This document shows, in pieces, positions 1 through 10,900 of a stretch of 64,000 bases of DNA; the first letter of the stretch is position 1; each line of letters starts with the position of its first letter. The notes under the pieces were generated by a model. The model had not been told where the DNA came from. It saw only the letters and a program-made list of their open reading frames with translations, and did not search any database. Both the position numbers and the translations under genes were made by a program. This DNA comes from Pisaster brevispinus (lineage: Eukaryota > Echinodermata > Asteroidea > Forcipulatida > Asteriidae): the NCBI GenBank assembly GCA_023634235.1, contig JAMKCF010000011.1, positions 7,421,218-7,485,217 on the forward strand, written 5' to 3'.

Positions 1-77
1 TACAGGCCATGTCATTCTGTCTTCAAACAAAGTTGATTCTACTACCCTGGCAATGCCCCCCCCTAAAAAAAAACCAC

Positions 78-371
78 CTAAGCATACACATGTACCAAAT
101 CATTTGTTTTAGCTGTTTTTCTCTTAGTACGTTTTGGGGGCACATGTTGCTCGACTTCCTTCTTTCTCTTTCCTTTCACTTGCACCCCTGTGGTTGTTTT
201 CCCTGGACCAACAACGGTTTGTGATCCACCTGGTGGCTCCTCTTGGCCTGGTGTTGGTTGCTGTCTGCCAACAGGTTGGGTTATTTTTGCAAACCTTGAC
301 ACGAAACCTGCAACTGCTGCATCTTTTTCCGGCCTTGTGAAGGTTGATGTCAATGGCCCAGGTTTACACAT
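78..371 (-). other. Unrecognised basic open reading frame, possible 3' exon
   Basis: An open frame of about 97 codons runs leftward and ends in a stop near base 78. It is rich in Pro, Gln, Gly, Thr and Lys, and its last third carries two clusters of Lys/Arg (KGKRKK and KRTKRKTAK), like a bipartite nuclear localisation signal. A plausible acceptor (CCGCAG) lies just upstream of the first Met codon, so it could be a last exon of a nuclear protein. It lies on the same strand as the THAP gene and downstream of it, but the THAP frame already stops before the only strong donor I see. I recognise no domain. It may be chance open frame in low-complexity DNA. Confidence 0.25.
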
Positions 372-1833
372 CAGCTGCGGATGCAGTTATTTTGATGTCT
401 TGTCACCCTGCTGACAAAGAACCACTGCCTTATGCATGATTTTCTTTGCATAATCTGTTTTTATGAAAAATAAAATAAAATAAATAGAATCATTAAGTAG
501 GATTTGAAAATTTGCATGGCAGAAATACAATCTAGTAAGGTTTGAGGTAACACCATGTAATGACAATCTCTCTGTGAGTTGGGGTGGTTTTGAAAAGAAC
601 CGTACAGGATTCAACACAATACAAGAACAAAAGGAGTTGCGCATGCAACAACAGCAAGGGGCGAATCCTGGATTTGTTCTGGGTTCGGGGGGGGGGGGGA
701 GGTTTTTCTTTTTCTTTATGTCTGATAGAAAACCTGTTATTTTTTTAAGTCCGACCTGGGGGGGGGGTGTTGAACCCCCAAACTCCCCCCCCCCAATCTG
801 CACCTGAACAGTTTTTCAAAAAGCGAGGAAAGTACCATGAACAGTAAGAATTTGTACACTGTTTTTCAGTTTTCAATGGACAGCTGAGAAACTAAAAATG
901 AGGAAATCATTTGATCCGCTGCAAACTTGCATGTCTGGGGGTTTATTAGCAGGTTTGAAACTGTACAAAATACATAATACTTACTGAAAGTGCTTATATA
1001 TTGACAAGTAGCTTCTGGGCTGTGTAACCTCCGCTGTCTTGTTTTGATCGAGGGTGAACGACTGAGAATCTTAGGTCTCCCTTTCTCGTTCTGGCTTAGT
1101 CACTGCATTCTCATTGAAGTGTAGAGCTGCTAAGTAGATTCTATAAAAAAGAATATGAAAATAAAAAATAAACAAATAAATAAAAAATCAGTGCTGAAAA
1201 AGAACTGGCCTAACTTGACAAATTCAAATAAAGTAAACACTCCATGTGATTGGCCATCCCGAGCCTATAAACAAAAATGATACGACAAATTTGGACCAGG
1301 GATGGGAGCATGAACATATTTTGGAGCTGTGCCTTCAAAAAGGGAGCATGAACATATTTTGGAGCTGTGCCTTCAAAAAAAAGAGTGAACAATTCTTAGG
1401 CATACACTCAGGATTCTCAGACAGCTTTGGCAAAAAACAATTGTCCAGCATGGACTAAGTTAAATACTTGTCAGCAAGACAAAGAAACTGGAACTGTATG
1501 GAACAGGCAAATTTCAAAATGGATTAAATAGGATTCACACATGATTGAGCATGAATAATCAACATGTCAGAAAGTAAACCAGAGCTTGAACATGCCAAAG
1601 CACGGCCATCATTCAGCTACTTACTGTGGCATCACTCAAGGCCACTATGTAGCTAATGCAGATCATACAGGTCAGATTCAGTGCATGCTCAGCGGCGGCC
1701 ATTGTCATTTGACATGATGATTGACCACATGAAAAGAGTAGAGATTGTTTCCTCTTTTTTTTTCTTATTGGGCCTAAATAAATCCTAGAGATAGAAATCT
1801 CAAAAGCAGCTTAAATGATCATTTCGGATGTTT
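372..1833. other. Gene-free stretch
   Basis: No coding exon is recognisable. It contains several homopolymer runs (a G run near 688-699, G and C runs near 760-795), A/T-rich stretches and one exact short tandem duplication listed separately. Confidence 0.5.
1304..1379. repeat. Exact 38-bp tandem duplication
   Basis: Two adjacent copies of a 38-bp unit beginning GGGAGCATGAACA are identical (1304-1341 and 1342-1379), which points to a recent duplication or replication slip. Confidence 0.85.
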
Positions 1834-1839
1834 TTTATT
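1834..1839 (-). promoter_or_regulatory. Poly(A) signal for THAP gene
   Basis: On the minus strand AATAAA lies about 36 bp after the THAP stop codon. A strong-looking donor (GTAAGT, 1847-1852) sits between the stop and this signal, after a (GA)n microsatellite, so a 3'UTR intron is the alternative reading. Confidence 0.45.
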
Positions 1840-1874
1840 AACAAGAACTTACCCGGCTTCTCTCTCTCTCTCTT

Positions 1875-2336
1875 CTAGAATGCTGTCCCAGTGAAGCCAC
1901 CAACGTTACGTTTCAAGAGCCCTTTTTGCGACTCTGCACCTGACTCTGCGGCCACGGCAGACCCGGCGGAGGCCAATGACTCGGCCGACGTAGTAGCAGT
2001 AAGCCTGGTGGTGGTACATGTAGATACACGAATTCTCTCGATGTTTGGCGCTTTCGTGGGGATCGATCCAGGCTTCAAACGAAACTTTGTTGTCAAACCC
2101 AGTGATTTTTTCAAAGCACTTGAATTTATTGAAGGTTCAATACAGTCTTCTGAAAAATGTGCTGAACAAATCAAAGGCCTACTTCTTGCCGAGAAGGTGA
2201 AATCCTTTCGTGTATTATTCACGAACTTCACCCATTCCTTTGATATCGCAGGATCCCGCGGAAATTGAACAAAATGAGTCTCTGGATTCTTAGAACTATT
2301 TCTAGTGCATCCACCAGCAACACATGAAGTCGGCAT
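1875..2336 (-). CDS. THAP-domain DNA-binding protein
   Basis: A single-exon frame of 153 codons starts at ATG 2336. The N-terminal ~90 residues form a THAP zinc finger of the C2CH type: Cys5 and Cys10 in MPTSCVAGGC, a tryptophan in the KEWVKF segment, then the CSAHF motif supplying the third Cys and the His. A PGSIPTK segment matches the AVPTIF-like box that closes THAP domains. The remaining ~60 residues are Ser/Thr/Ala-rich and unstructured. THAP proteins bind DNA in the nucleus; several derive from P-element-type transposases, but no transposase or coiled-coil region is seen here, so the protein is short for the family. The stop is followed by a poly(A) signal. The gene lies on the same strand as gene A, either in one of its introns or beyond a truncated gene A. 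Confidence 0.8.
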   Translation of the reverse strand: MPTSCVAGGCTRNSSKNPETHFVQFPRDPAISKEWVKFVNNTRKDFTFSARSRPLICSAHFSEDCIEPSINSSALKKSLGLTTKFRLKPGSIPTKAPNIERIRVSTCTTTRLTATTSAESLASAGSAVAAESGAESQKGLLKRNVGGFTGTAF

Positions 2337-2339
2337 TAT

Positions 2340-3375
2340 TGCAGCTGATACACTAGAAAAAAAAGCTTCGTAAAAACTTCATGCCTCTGCAGGAAAACGC
2401 ATGCATAATACACACGGAATAACATTGCGTCTTTTGTTTACTCTCGGTTGCTCATGGGTAGTACGTCATCACTTTTCGCTGGTTTACAAGTCCGCTGGTA
2501 CTATATCCTGGATTTCAATGTGGTTTTCAATGGATCTTTGCCGGGAACCAGTACAGGGCGGGAAATTTCAAAATCGAAGAATCGAGGTCTAATTTTATCG
2601 GTCAAATTGCAACAAAATTATTTAGAGAAAAACATGACCACAACAATAAATTGTTACCTGAACACAACATAAACAAGTTTCGATAGTAAATTTAATGTGT
2701 GAGTTTTCGTTGTAGTCCATCTTTAAAAGGAGAAATTTCGGCTGCCGTGTGCTGCTCTATTTCTCAAGGCCAGAAAGATTGAAAGGCTGACCTCCAAATT
2801 AAATCAGTCTCTTTAAATCGAATTTTCACTTGCTCAAGAACGTGTTGTGAATACTTGAGAGATACTTAGAGATGACCTAAATTTATTAAAGGTATTTTTA
2901 TTCGCTCACGGTAAGTGCCTTTTTTTTGGCCTTGAGAAAAGGTGCAGCAGACGGCAGTATTGTGAAAGGCGCATAACGGATGAGGGTTGTGAGTTAAGTT
3001 TATAAACCCAACGACATCGATACTAACAAAACCAATCCTGAAGCAAAGATTGAGATTTAAAATTAGAATTCTTTCAAGGTAGTTGGATTCATGTGCTTGG
3101 TGTGGACGATATGCTGCACTGTGAAGGCCACCGATGGTTCGTAAAAATGTCACATTTCCTTGCTAAATGTAGGTGTAAACACACTTGCTTCAAAAGTGAA
3201 TAGCTTCTAAAATTTGTAAGTCTTAAGTAATTCAATGACAAGTGTGGTTTTGTGAGGGGTAGATTTATTGGAGAATAAAAAAAAAAGAAACATTCAGGAT
3301 GTCTTGACTTTTAACGAATTATACCCAAGAGGTATAAAGATACCCACAGTGTAATTAGATTTTTTTTTCCTTAAC
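2340..3375. other. Gene-free stretch upstream of THAP gene
   Basis: No coding exon, RNA gene or clear repeat is recognisable. The first ~100 bases are the presumed promoter and 5' leader of the THAP gene; no TATA box is evident at a fitting distance. Confidence 0.4.
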
Positions 3376-3732
3376 AGCTTTAGTCCTGTGACTTCTAGCT
3401 TTGGTCCGGTTACTTACCGCTGTTGTCCAGGGACTCACAGCGTTAGTCTGGTGGCGTACAGCTTTGGTCCTGTGAATTACAGCTTTGGTCCTGTGACTTA
3501 CAGCTTTGGTCCTATGACTTACAGCTTTGGTCCTGTGACTTACATCTTTGGTCCTATGACTTACAGCTTTGGTCCTATGACTTCCAGCTTTGGTCATATG
3601 ACTTACAGCTTTGGTCCTGTGACTTACAGCTTTGGTCCTATGACTTACAGCTTTGGTTCTGTGACTTACAGCTTTGGTGCTGTGACTTACAGCTTTGGTC
3701 CTGTGACTTGCATGCTTTGGTCATGTGACTAT
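3376..3732. repeat. 21-bp tandem repeat, about 16 copies
   Basis: A 21-bp unit based on ACTTACAGCTTTGGTCCTGTG is repeated head to tail with scattered substitutions, mostly GTG/ATG at one codon and first or last copies more diverged. Because 21 is a multiple of three, the array stays open on both strands: the plus strand reads a TYSFGPV heptad and the minus strand an SHRTKAV heptad. I see no flanking exon or signal, so I treat it as a satellite-like array, not as a gene. Confidence 0.9.
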
Positions 3733-3999
3733 GATGTGAATAGGGGAAAGGCTCATACTAGGCATGATCCCGTTTTAATGACTGAACTGCATGTATCGGT
3801 GATTTGTTTGGGTGGTGGTGTGCAGGGAACACAACAACATTATGCAAATTAAACTCCACTTTAATACATAGAGTTCACTTACCACTGTAATACCACAAAC
3901 TGTCCGTGGGTACAGTCCACGTGAGTCTGTTTTGAATGTTGTCATAGCTGCCGATTAGGACCTCTTCTCCATCTTTGGAATGAACGAGAAGGAGTCTTA

Positions 4000-4128
4000 G
4001 GCCGTGTCCGAAACGGCGACTTCGGCTACAGCTACAGCTAGATCAGCGCGTCTGCCAGTGTTGAAGAATAGGCAGACGCGCGCCATCTAGCCGTAGCTGT
4101 AGCCGAAGTCACCGTTTCGGACACGGCC
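4000..4128. mobile_element. Foldback MITE (GGCCGTGTCCG family), copy 1
   Basis: Terminal inverted repeats of about 43 bp begin GGCCGTGTCCGAAACGG and end with its complement, followed inward by a second inverted pair (GCGTCTGCC/GGCAGACGC) around a short loop. It has no coding capacity. Related sequence occurs at 8470-8593 and more weakly near 14570-14640. Confidence 0.85.
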
Positions 4129-4659
4129 ATAATCTGGGTTTAACAAACAAGCCCTGTCTTTCGCCAAGATTGAAAAACAAGGTTATATATCAAATAGTAA
4201 CGCACATACCACAACATGTAAATAATCTTTTTGTGGTTGCGGGAAAGGTGTGTGATTTATTTTTCCAGAAAGTGGTTTAAAAACTAGCAAAATATGCTTC
4301 TCATACGCAATGTGCTGCTATTTTAATTGTTTGAATTCTGTTTTAAAATGTACTGTTGTCAACTTAGTTGTTCTTTCTCTATCAGAAACTAAAGAAAAAT
4401 ATTAAAAACAAAAATATATGTACCAACGATTTGACTTGTAAAGGTCTTATTTATCATTTATATTATCATACTTCCGGTAATAAACCACGTATGCTTCATT
4501 AGTGAACTTAATCACTGTATATAGCTTGCGAGCCCGAGGAAACCTGTAAACAACGGCGCTTACTACGTGAACCATGCATAAACACCGCGGTTAACCTCAA
4601 CTCTTCCACAATAAGTGTTCTGTGTTCATTTATGTGCGCAACCAATCCTAGTTCATGTA

Positions 4660-4813
4660 CATGAGACCTACGGCATTATGTCACACTTGAAGGACAAAGC
4701 AATTATGGGAAAGCATCTTGCTCGAGAAGTGCCACGACTTGGACTCGAACCAACACTCTCCTGATCAGAAACACGGAGCTTGAGTCTGATGCTCTTAACC
4801 GTTCGGTCACTCA
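4660..4813 (-). mobile_element. tRNA-derived SINE
   Basis: Read on the minus strand, a tRNA-Leu/Ser-like head carries an A-box-like segment (TGACCGAACGGTTAAGAG), a CAA anticodon-like position, a long variable arm and a B box (GGTTCGAGTCC). It is followed by a SINE body (GAGCAAGATGCTTTCCCAT then TTGCTTTGTCC). The acceptor stem ends do not pair well, so it is not a functional tRNA gene. The same body occurs at 45700-45958 and its tail at 7990-8140. Confidence 0.75.
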
Positions 4814-4903
4814 GAAAAAGGAAAAAAAAACATGTTAAAAGCCACTGATCAAAACAAAATCATAAGCCACTAAACAAAATCACTTAATACGCTATCAACT
4901 TAC

Positions 4904-7900
4904 TGACATTCTGCTCTACAAGAAGATTCCCGAGTCGATAGCCGCCTTTGGTGAACAATATTGGCCCCTGAACAAAAAGTAAGAAATTGGTTTCTTTAAT
5001 CAATTCGTACAATTTCAATGAACACAAACATAAAATTCCAACATGGCGTTCGAATGTGGCGGTCATTCAGAATATTGCATCTCCCACAATCAAGTGACAC
5101 ACTGTTTTTCTCTCTCTCTTTTTGTAAAGAAAAAACAATCACAGGGAATAGAGGATAACGGCTCGCTAAGCAAGTCGTATTGCAGTGAAGTAAGGTTTGA
5201 TGCCCTACACGGATACACATAATGGTGCGTAATAAATGTGCCATGAGTTCGCAAATTGCACATTTCATGTCCCCAGTGTTCAGATGTACGTGAGCCTCTC
5301 ACACCATATTAAATTAAAGACCATTACTGACATTGCATCATTACTGTAATGTGTGCGCCGCATGTCACAAACAACGATAAAACGCACACATTTCTAAATA
5401 AAGTGTACTGTGAACGCCCATCTGGAACAGGAAAAAATCAAAACACCTGAGTAGCAAAAAATTCAAATAAAAAGGAAAATAATTCAGTATCTTGCTGAAT
5501 AATCTGTCCAACCTAAACCCAAATTTGGTGGCGACAAGTACAAACCTTATATGCATATTCATACATACAATAATTATAACAGGGGATCGAGTTCTCAGAG
5601 ACTGATAACATTGATAAATGTTTAATCCAAAGCGAACAAAGACCACAAATGTTTCCTGCTCGTCCCCATAAAACAGGGCGGATTCCCCAAAGTCTGACAT
5701 TAGATACAGGATAACGAGTTTCTAAACAAACCATACAGGATATAAACGTTCGGTCATAATAACTCGTAGGACGTACTGGGTTGGACGAGATGGTTCGTCG
5801 GACGTAATGGGTTGGACGTACAATGATTCGTCGGACGTAATGGGTTAGACGTAAAGGTTCGTCTGACGTAATGCGTTGGACGTAATAGTTCGTCTGACGT
5901 TATGGGTTGGACGTAATGGTTCGTCGGACGTAATGGGTTGGACGTAATGGTTCGTCGGACGTTATGGGTTGGACGTAATGGTTCGTCGGACGTTATGGGT
6001 TGGACGTAATGGTTCGTCGGACGTTATGGGTTGGACGTAATGGTTCGTCGGACGTTATGGGTTGGACGTGATGGTTCGCCGGACGTCATGGGTTGAACAT
6101 AATTGTTCGTTGGACACAACGGGCCGAGCGGACCTAGTGGTTCAAAATTGTCATATGATATAATTATCAAACTAAGTCGGGCATAATGGTGAGTAACAAA
6201 CGAGCCATAGGTTTAAAAAAAATTAGCCATTTCATGTCCCCATGTTCCGATATGCGTGAGCCTTTAATGGGATATTATAAATTAAAGGCCTTTACCGACA
6301 TCCCATCAAACTCCTGCCGTAGAATGCTCTCTCCGACTAGCCGTGCGTACTCCCCGTCGCCGTACTGATACGAGTCCAGACCCCCTGGTATATCCTCCTG
6401 AACATCATGCATCGCCAGCGCCAAGGCCCAGATTCCATCGTAGCCCATAGCGGCAAAGCCTGGGTCACTCAAGGTGATATTCACCCCGAGTTCGTCCTCC
6501 ATTTTATGCCGGAACTCTGTGGGCGTCTAATTAGGGGAGGATGGGGGAGAGAGAACAAAATAATAATAAAGACGAAAAGAAACGGGAGAAATTTTCGATT
6601 TTCAAGAATGCTCTTACTGAACGCATTCCGTGATGTTTAACACAGGAGTCATTATTGACAAACCTTGTCAGACATACAAATGTAACCTTAGCCTTGGGGA
6701 AAATCGCAGCACGTTTTGAATTGAAAGCTTTCTTTTCGACCTTTCGGAAATAGCGGGCACGTTTGGGATTCGCTCGAATTTAAAAAAAAATACAAATTCG
6801 TTTGTTTGCGGGAAAATGTCAGGGGCTGTAAAAATTACCGTTATTGAAAAATAATAGAAAGAGCCTTGGAATAAGATGCAACTAAATGATATGATGTTTG
6901 AGGAAAAAGTGAGTGGTCCTTTGCGCTGCGAGTAAACAAAAATATACAAAATGTGTATATTTTTGTTTACTCACAGTTGCCATTCTCTCTAAGAGAGATG
7001 TTTTAAACGCTCTGAGTAAATTACCCTCAAGAATTCTATTACTGTTAAACAAAAAACGTGTGTAGCTTTTACAAGGACACAATCTCACCCTGCCACATCG
7101 GCCAACCTCCTTGCTGTGTCCGTACATGCTGAACGTGACCGTGAGGTATCCCTCGGTGGCTTTCTTGAGCTGATCGGCCGTGCAATCCACGTCGTCGATG
7201 TTATCCTGCCAATTAGCGGAATAGTAGCCCGGTATCATCCACACGTATTGGGCTCCGTACATGTCCAGTTTGTAAGCCTTTTAGTGTTTAAAAACAAGCT
7301 TCAGTATTTGATAATAATTCATTTGTTTTTTTAAGAATGCTATTTCATTCAAACGGAATGACAACCATTTGAACAGATTAAATGACATTCGCTTGCAGCC
7401 CACAACCAACCAGCTTCACTGGGGGGGGGGGGGGGAGGAGGGGGATACAGATTTATTTTTAAAAGAACTCATTCGTAAATCAAAACAGACTATAGAATGT
7501 TCTTTTAACCAAATCAGGATGACGTTTTTGTAGCAACTAAATTTTCTAGGGACATCCTCCCAATCGTAATATAAACCTCTAGTCCAGGCTCCAATCGAGG
7601 CTCTTGAAAAGAGGTTTAGTTGGCAAAAGTCTTTGAAGAGTCATTTTACCGAAATAGTGAGCCTTGCATAATCTATTTTGAACCACGATTCTGTAAGTTG
7701 AAAAACTTACAGAAATTGTTAAAGTTGAAACACTTAATCTATTTTGAACCACAATTCTGTAAGTTGAAAAGTGTACAGAAATGGTTAAAGTTGAAAAACT
7801 CACAGAAATTGTTTAAGTTGAAAAACTTACAGAGTTCTTTATGTTTAAAAACTTACATAGTCGTGGTTTAAAAGAAGTTATAGAACAATAGTTGCTTCCC

Positions 7901-10900
7901 ATTAGTGGCCCACCACTTTTTCCCCACTACTTCCTTTTACATTATTATTTCTTTAGAAGTTGTAAATGTACCCAATAGAAGGTTAGATACCTGGTATCAA
8001 TTGGCGTACCTGCAGCCTACTAGCATACCAGAATACACCGGGGCAAATTTCTTTCTCTTAAGTGCACTGTGTTATTTTATGTGCCTTATTACAAGACATA
8101 CGGGACCAACAACTTAACGGGCCCTCCTAGTGTCTAATGACACTTGGAAAACAATTGGTTTTTATTCAAGTTTATTATTATTTTTTTGGTAATCTAGTCC
8201 TGCAGGTGTGCCATTGTCCCGTCTTTTTACTATGTATATCGTATTTTAAAGCAATTTTTATAGCTCTTGTCTATTGTATATAACTATAATACGTATAATT
8301 GTGTACAGTAGTTTTAATGTTTTCACCTGTGTAATTACTAAATAAAATGAAATGAAATATCTCATCATTATAATGTCACGGATATACACACCCTAATCTT
8401 TTGGTTCATGAGTTTCGTTTCATACATTCATCCTCTGGCCGCCATTGTTACTTACTACTATCTTTGTAAGGCCGTGTCCGAAATGCGGCTACAGATATAC
8501 GGCTAGATTTTCGCGTCATCGTGCGTTGAAGTATAGGACATCCTTAGCATTAGTCGTAGCCGTAGCTGTAGCCAACAACTCGGATACGGCTTAAAAAATA
8601 AGATGTTTTAATTTACCAACAAAGTTGCAGTGCCGACAAAGCCGTGAATTAAACATTCACTTAGGACTCAACATTAAAGTAAAGTTGTCGTTGTTCCTCT
8701 CCATTCTTCAGGTAATTACATCTTCGTTAGTGTTTTTTTTTTCATTCAACTAGTGCATTTACCATTAACGTGGACCATTTGTAATTTTCTTCAATCAAAC
8801 ATGTTGTATTTTTCTTTTTATAAAATATGTATTTTAGATTGATTTTTTAGTTTAGGTGCGGCCCAAACATGTCGCCCAGTACATCATGAAGGACGGGAAA
8901 CGCCAAACTGTTTAAATACTGTTTTGCTTACAAATATATGTATGGTTAATAACAGACATTGTCAGATAACTCAACCTTCAACAAAACGCAATTAACTGCA
9001 CTCCGGGGCACAGTTATAATTTGCGTGAACAAGTCAACTATGGAAGGGAGAAAATTAAGAACGAACAACACATGAAGTTGCGCATCGATTGCCGGCAAAA
9101 TTACCAACGCGTGGCACTTACTGTTTGTTTTAGTTTTATATTACTGTTTCTACAAAAGACAAACTAATGAGCGTTGGCTCCTACGGCCATGTTGCAGTGT
9201 GTTGCTTTGGGCGTCTGGGGCGGTGGAGTGACTGAACGAACGGTTAAATGAAAAAAAAAAATTCTACTCACACTGCAGAACACTTTCCTAGCCTCTTCTT
9301 CGTAGAAACTGGTAGCAATTATCCTTGCATCTTTAGCCTGAAATTGAGAAATACATGTTTTAGTTTAGGACGGTGGTTATCATTCACTCCTTTTCACCAT
9401 CTCTTCGCTTGTCCATCAGACTAAAGAATAATGTAAACAAAAAAACACAAATGCCAGCGGTGTTATAAATGACACCGGATGAAATGCTGCAGTTCAGGGA
9501 AATGCAACTTTACCTGCTCAGAGCACAATGTACGTGCACCGTCGACTCGTGGTCCGTGTCCGTCGGGTGCGCCCCCGAGTCGACGGCGCACGTACATTAT
9601 TATACTACCTGTATTACATAATAACCATGGTGGTATTTTAGGTGTACACTGATACAATGGATACCTAAATGTGAAATGAATTAGCAAGTGGCTTATAATA
9701 CACAAAAGAAATAGGTCAGGGTGTCGAAGCGTCACCACAACATCAAGAATGTCCACAACTTCCACCTGTTATGTTTGCATCCTGTTTTGGCGCCACAATT
9801 AGATGCAGCATGGACATGATGAGTCCTCAGAGGTTTGAACTAATTATTATTAACACTAGCCAAAGTCTGACACTTTCGGAAATGCTTCTTTTGAACCTTT
9901 GGACTCTTCAAACCAGTTAAAGACACCGACATGCAGATTCTAGAACTCTTACATCTCAAGTTGGGTTTTTATCTAAAGTATGGCTGCCATTTTGAGAATG
10001 GGATTCCAAACAGTTTGACACCTGCGACGGTGGTTTTTTTTTTAGCTCTGATATTCTGAAAACTTGACACCCAAATGTAGATTTGGGGCCTCTTACGTCC
10101 TATATCATGTTAAATGGTGGTTATTTTGAAGAAAAAAAAACCCCAAACAAAACCAGCCACCACGGTCATTTCAGGCTATTTCAGTGATGACTCTATATGG
10201 GTTTTTTTCAGAAAGATTATTGGGACTTTTCTTAGAATGGTAATGCGTCATATATTGGTAAAAACACCTAATTTCTGATTCCTTCAAAACGGTACAGTTT
10301 GAGGTTAGCATGTGCGTATTTAAAACCCTCATTGGTTTATTCTGATTTGTAAAGCAACCGAGTATATACCTTGAGTCGTTTCAAAGCCTCCAGAGGATCA
10401 TTCAGGAAACTCTCTGAGATGATTACAGTAAAATTACTTTCCGATTCCTCGTCAATGAGTCTTCTTATTCTCTGAGGATTCAAAAGAAGGATATTGTTTA
10501 GTCCTAGACAAATTACGGGTCCGGTTGGTTATTGTCAGCAAATTTGAATAGATTCGATCTGAAAGATCAACACGAATGTTCACGATCGCCAACGCTCGGC
10601 ATGAACCTCGGTGTATGGCCGCATCGTCTTCAACATGATGATGAACCATTTTGTTTTTTCAATAGATGAGAGAAATGGAGTTAACATTGAGGAGTCTTGG
10701 TAGTGTTAGCCTAAAATACGCCACTGTGTGATAAGCACTGCATACCGTACCCGGTGCTTTCACAAGTCCTGACATATAGAAAAAAAGAGACCACTGGCAA
10801 CACCATAATTTGTTCCCTTTCCTTACCATTGGCGACTTTAGTCGACCAAGCTTACACACAAAAAAGCACTCGAGCCTGCGCACAAAGGCCATTTTTAATA

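Noticed and set aside
387..803. 138-codon minus-strand frame
   Set aside because: Composed of homopolymer-derived Pro and Lys runs and AT-rich sequence; no domain.
4729..4813. Functional tRNA-Leu gene on the minus strand
   Set aside because: The A and B boxes are good, but the acceptor stem does not pair and a SINE body follows. The same holds for 33821, 45700 and 28757.
8000..8120. Short plus-strand frame of 70 codons
   Set aside because: It is translation of a SINE tail fragment.
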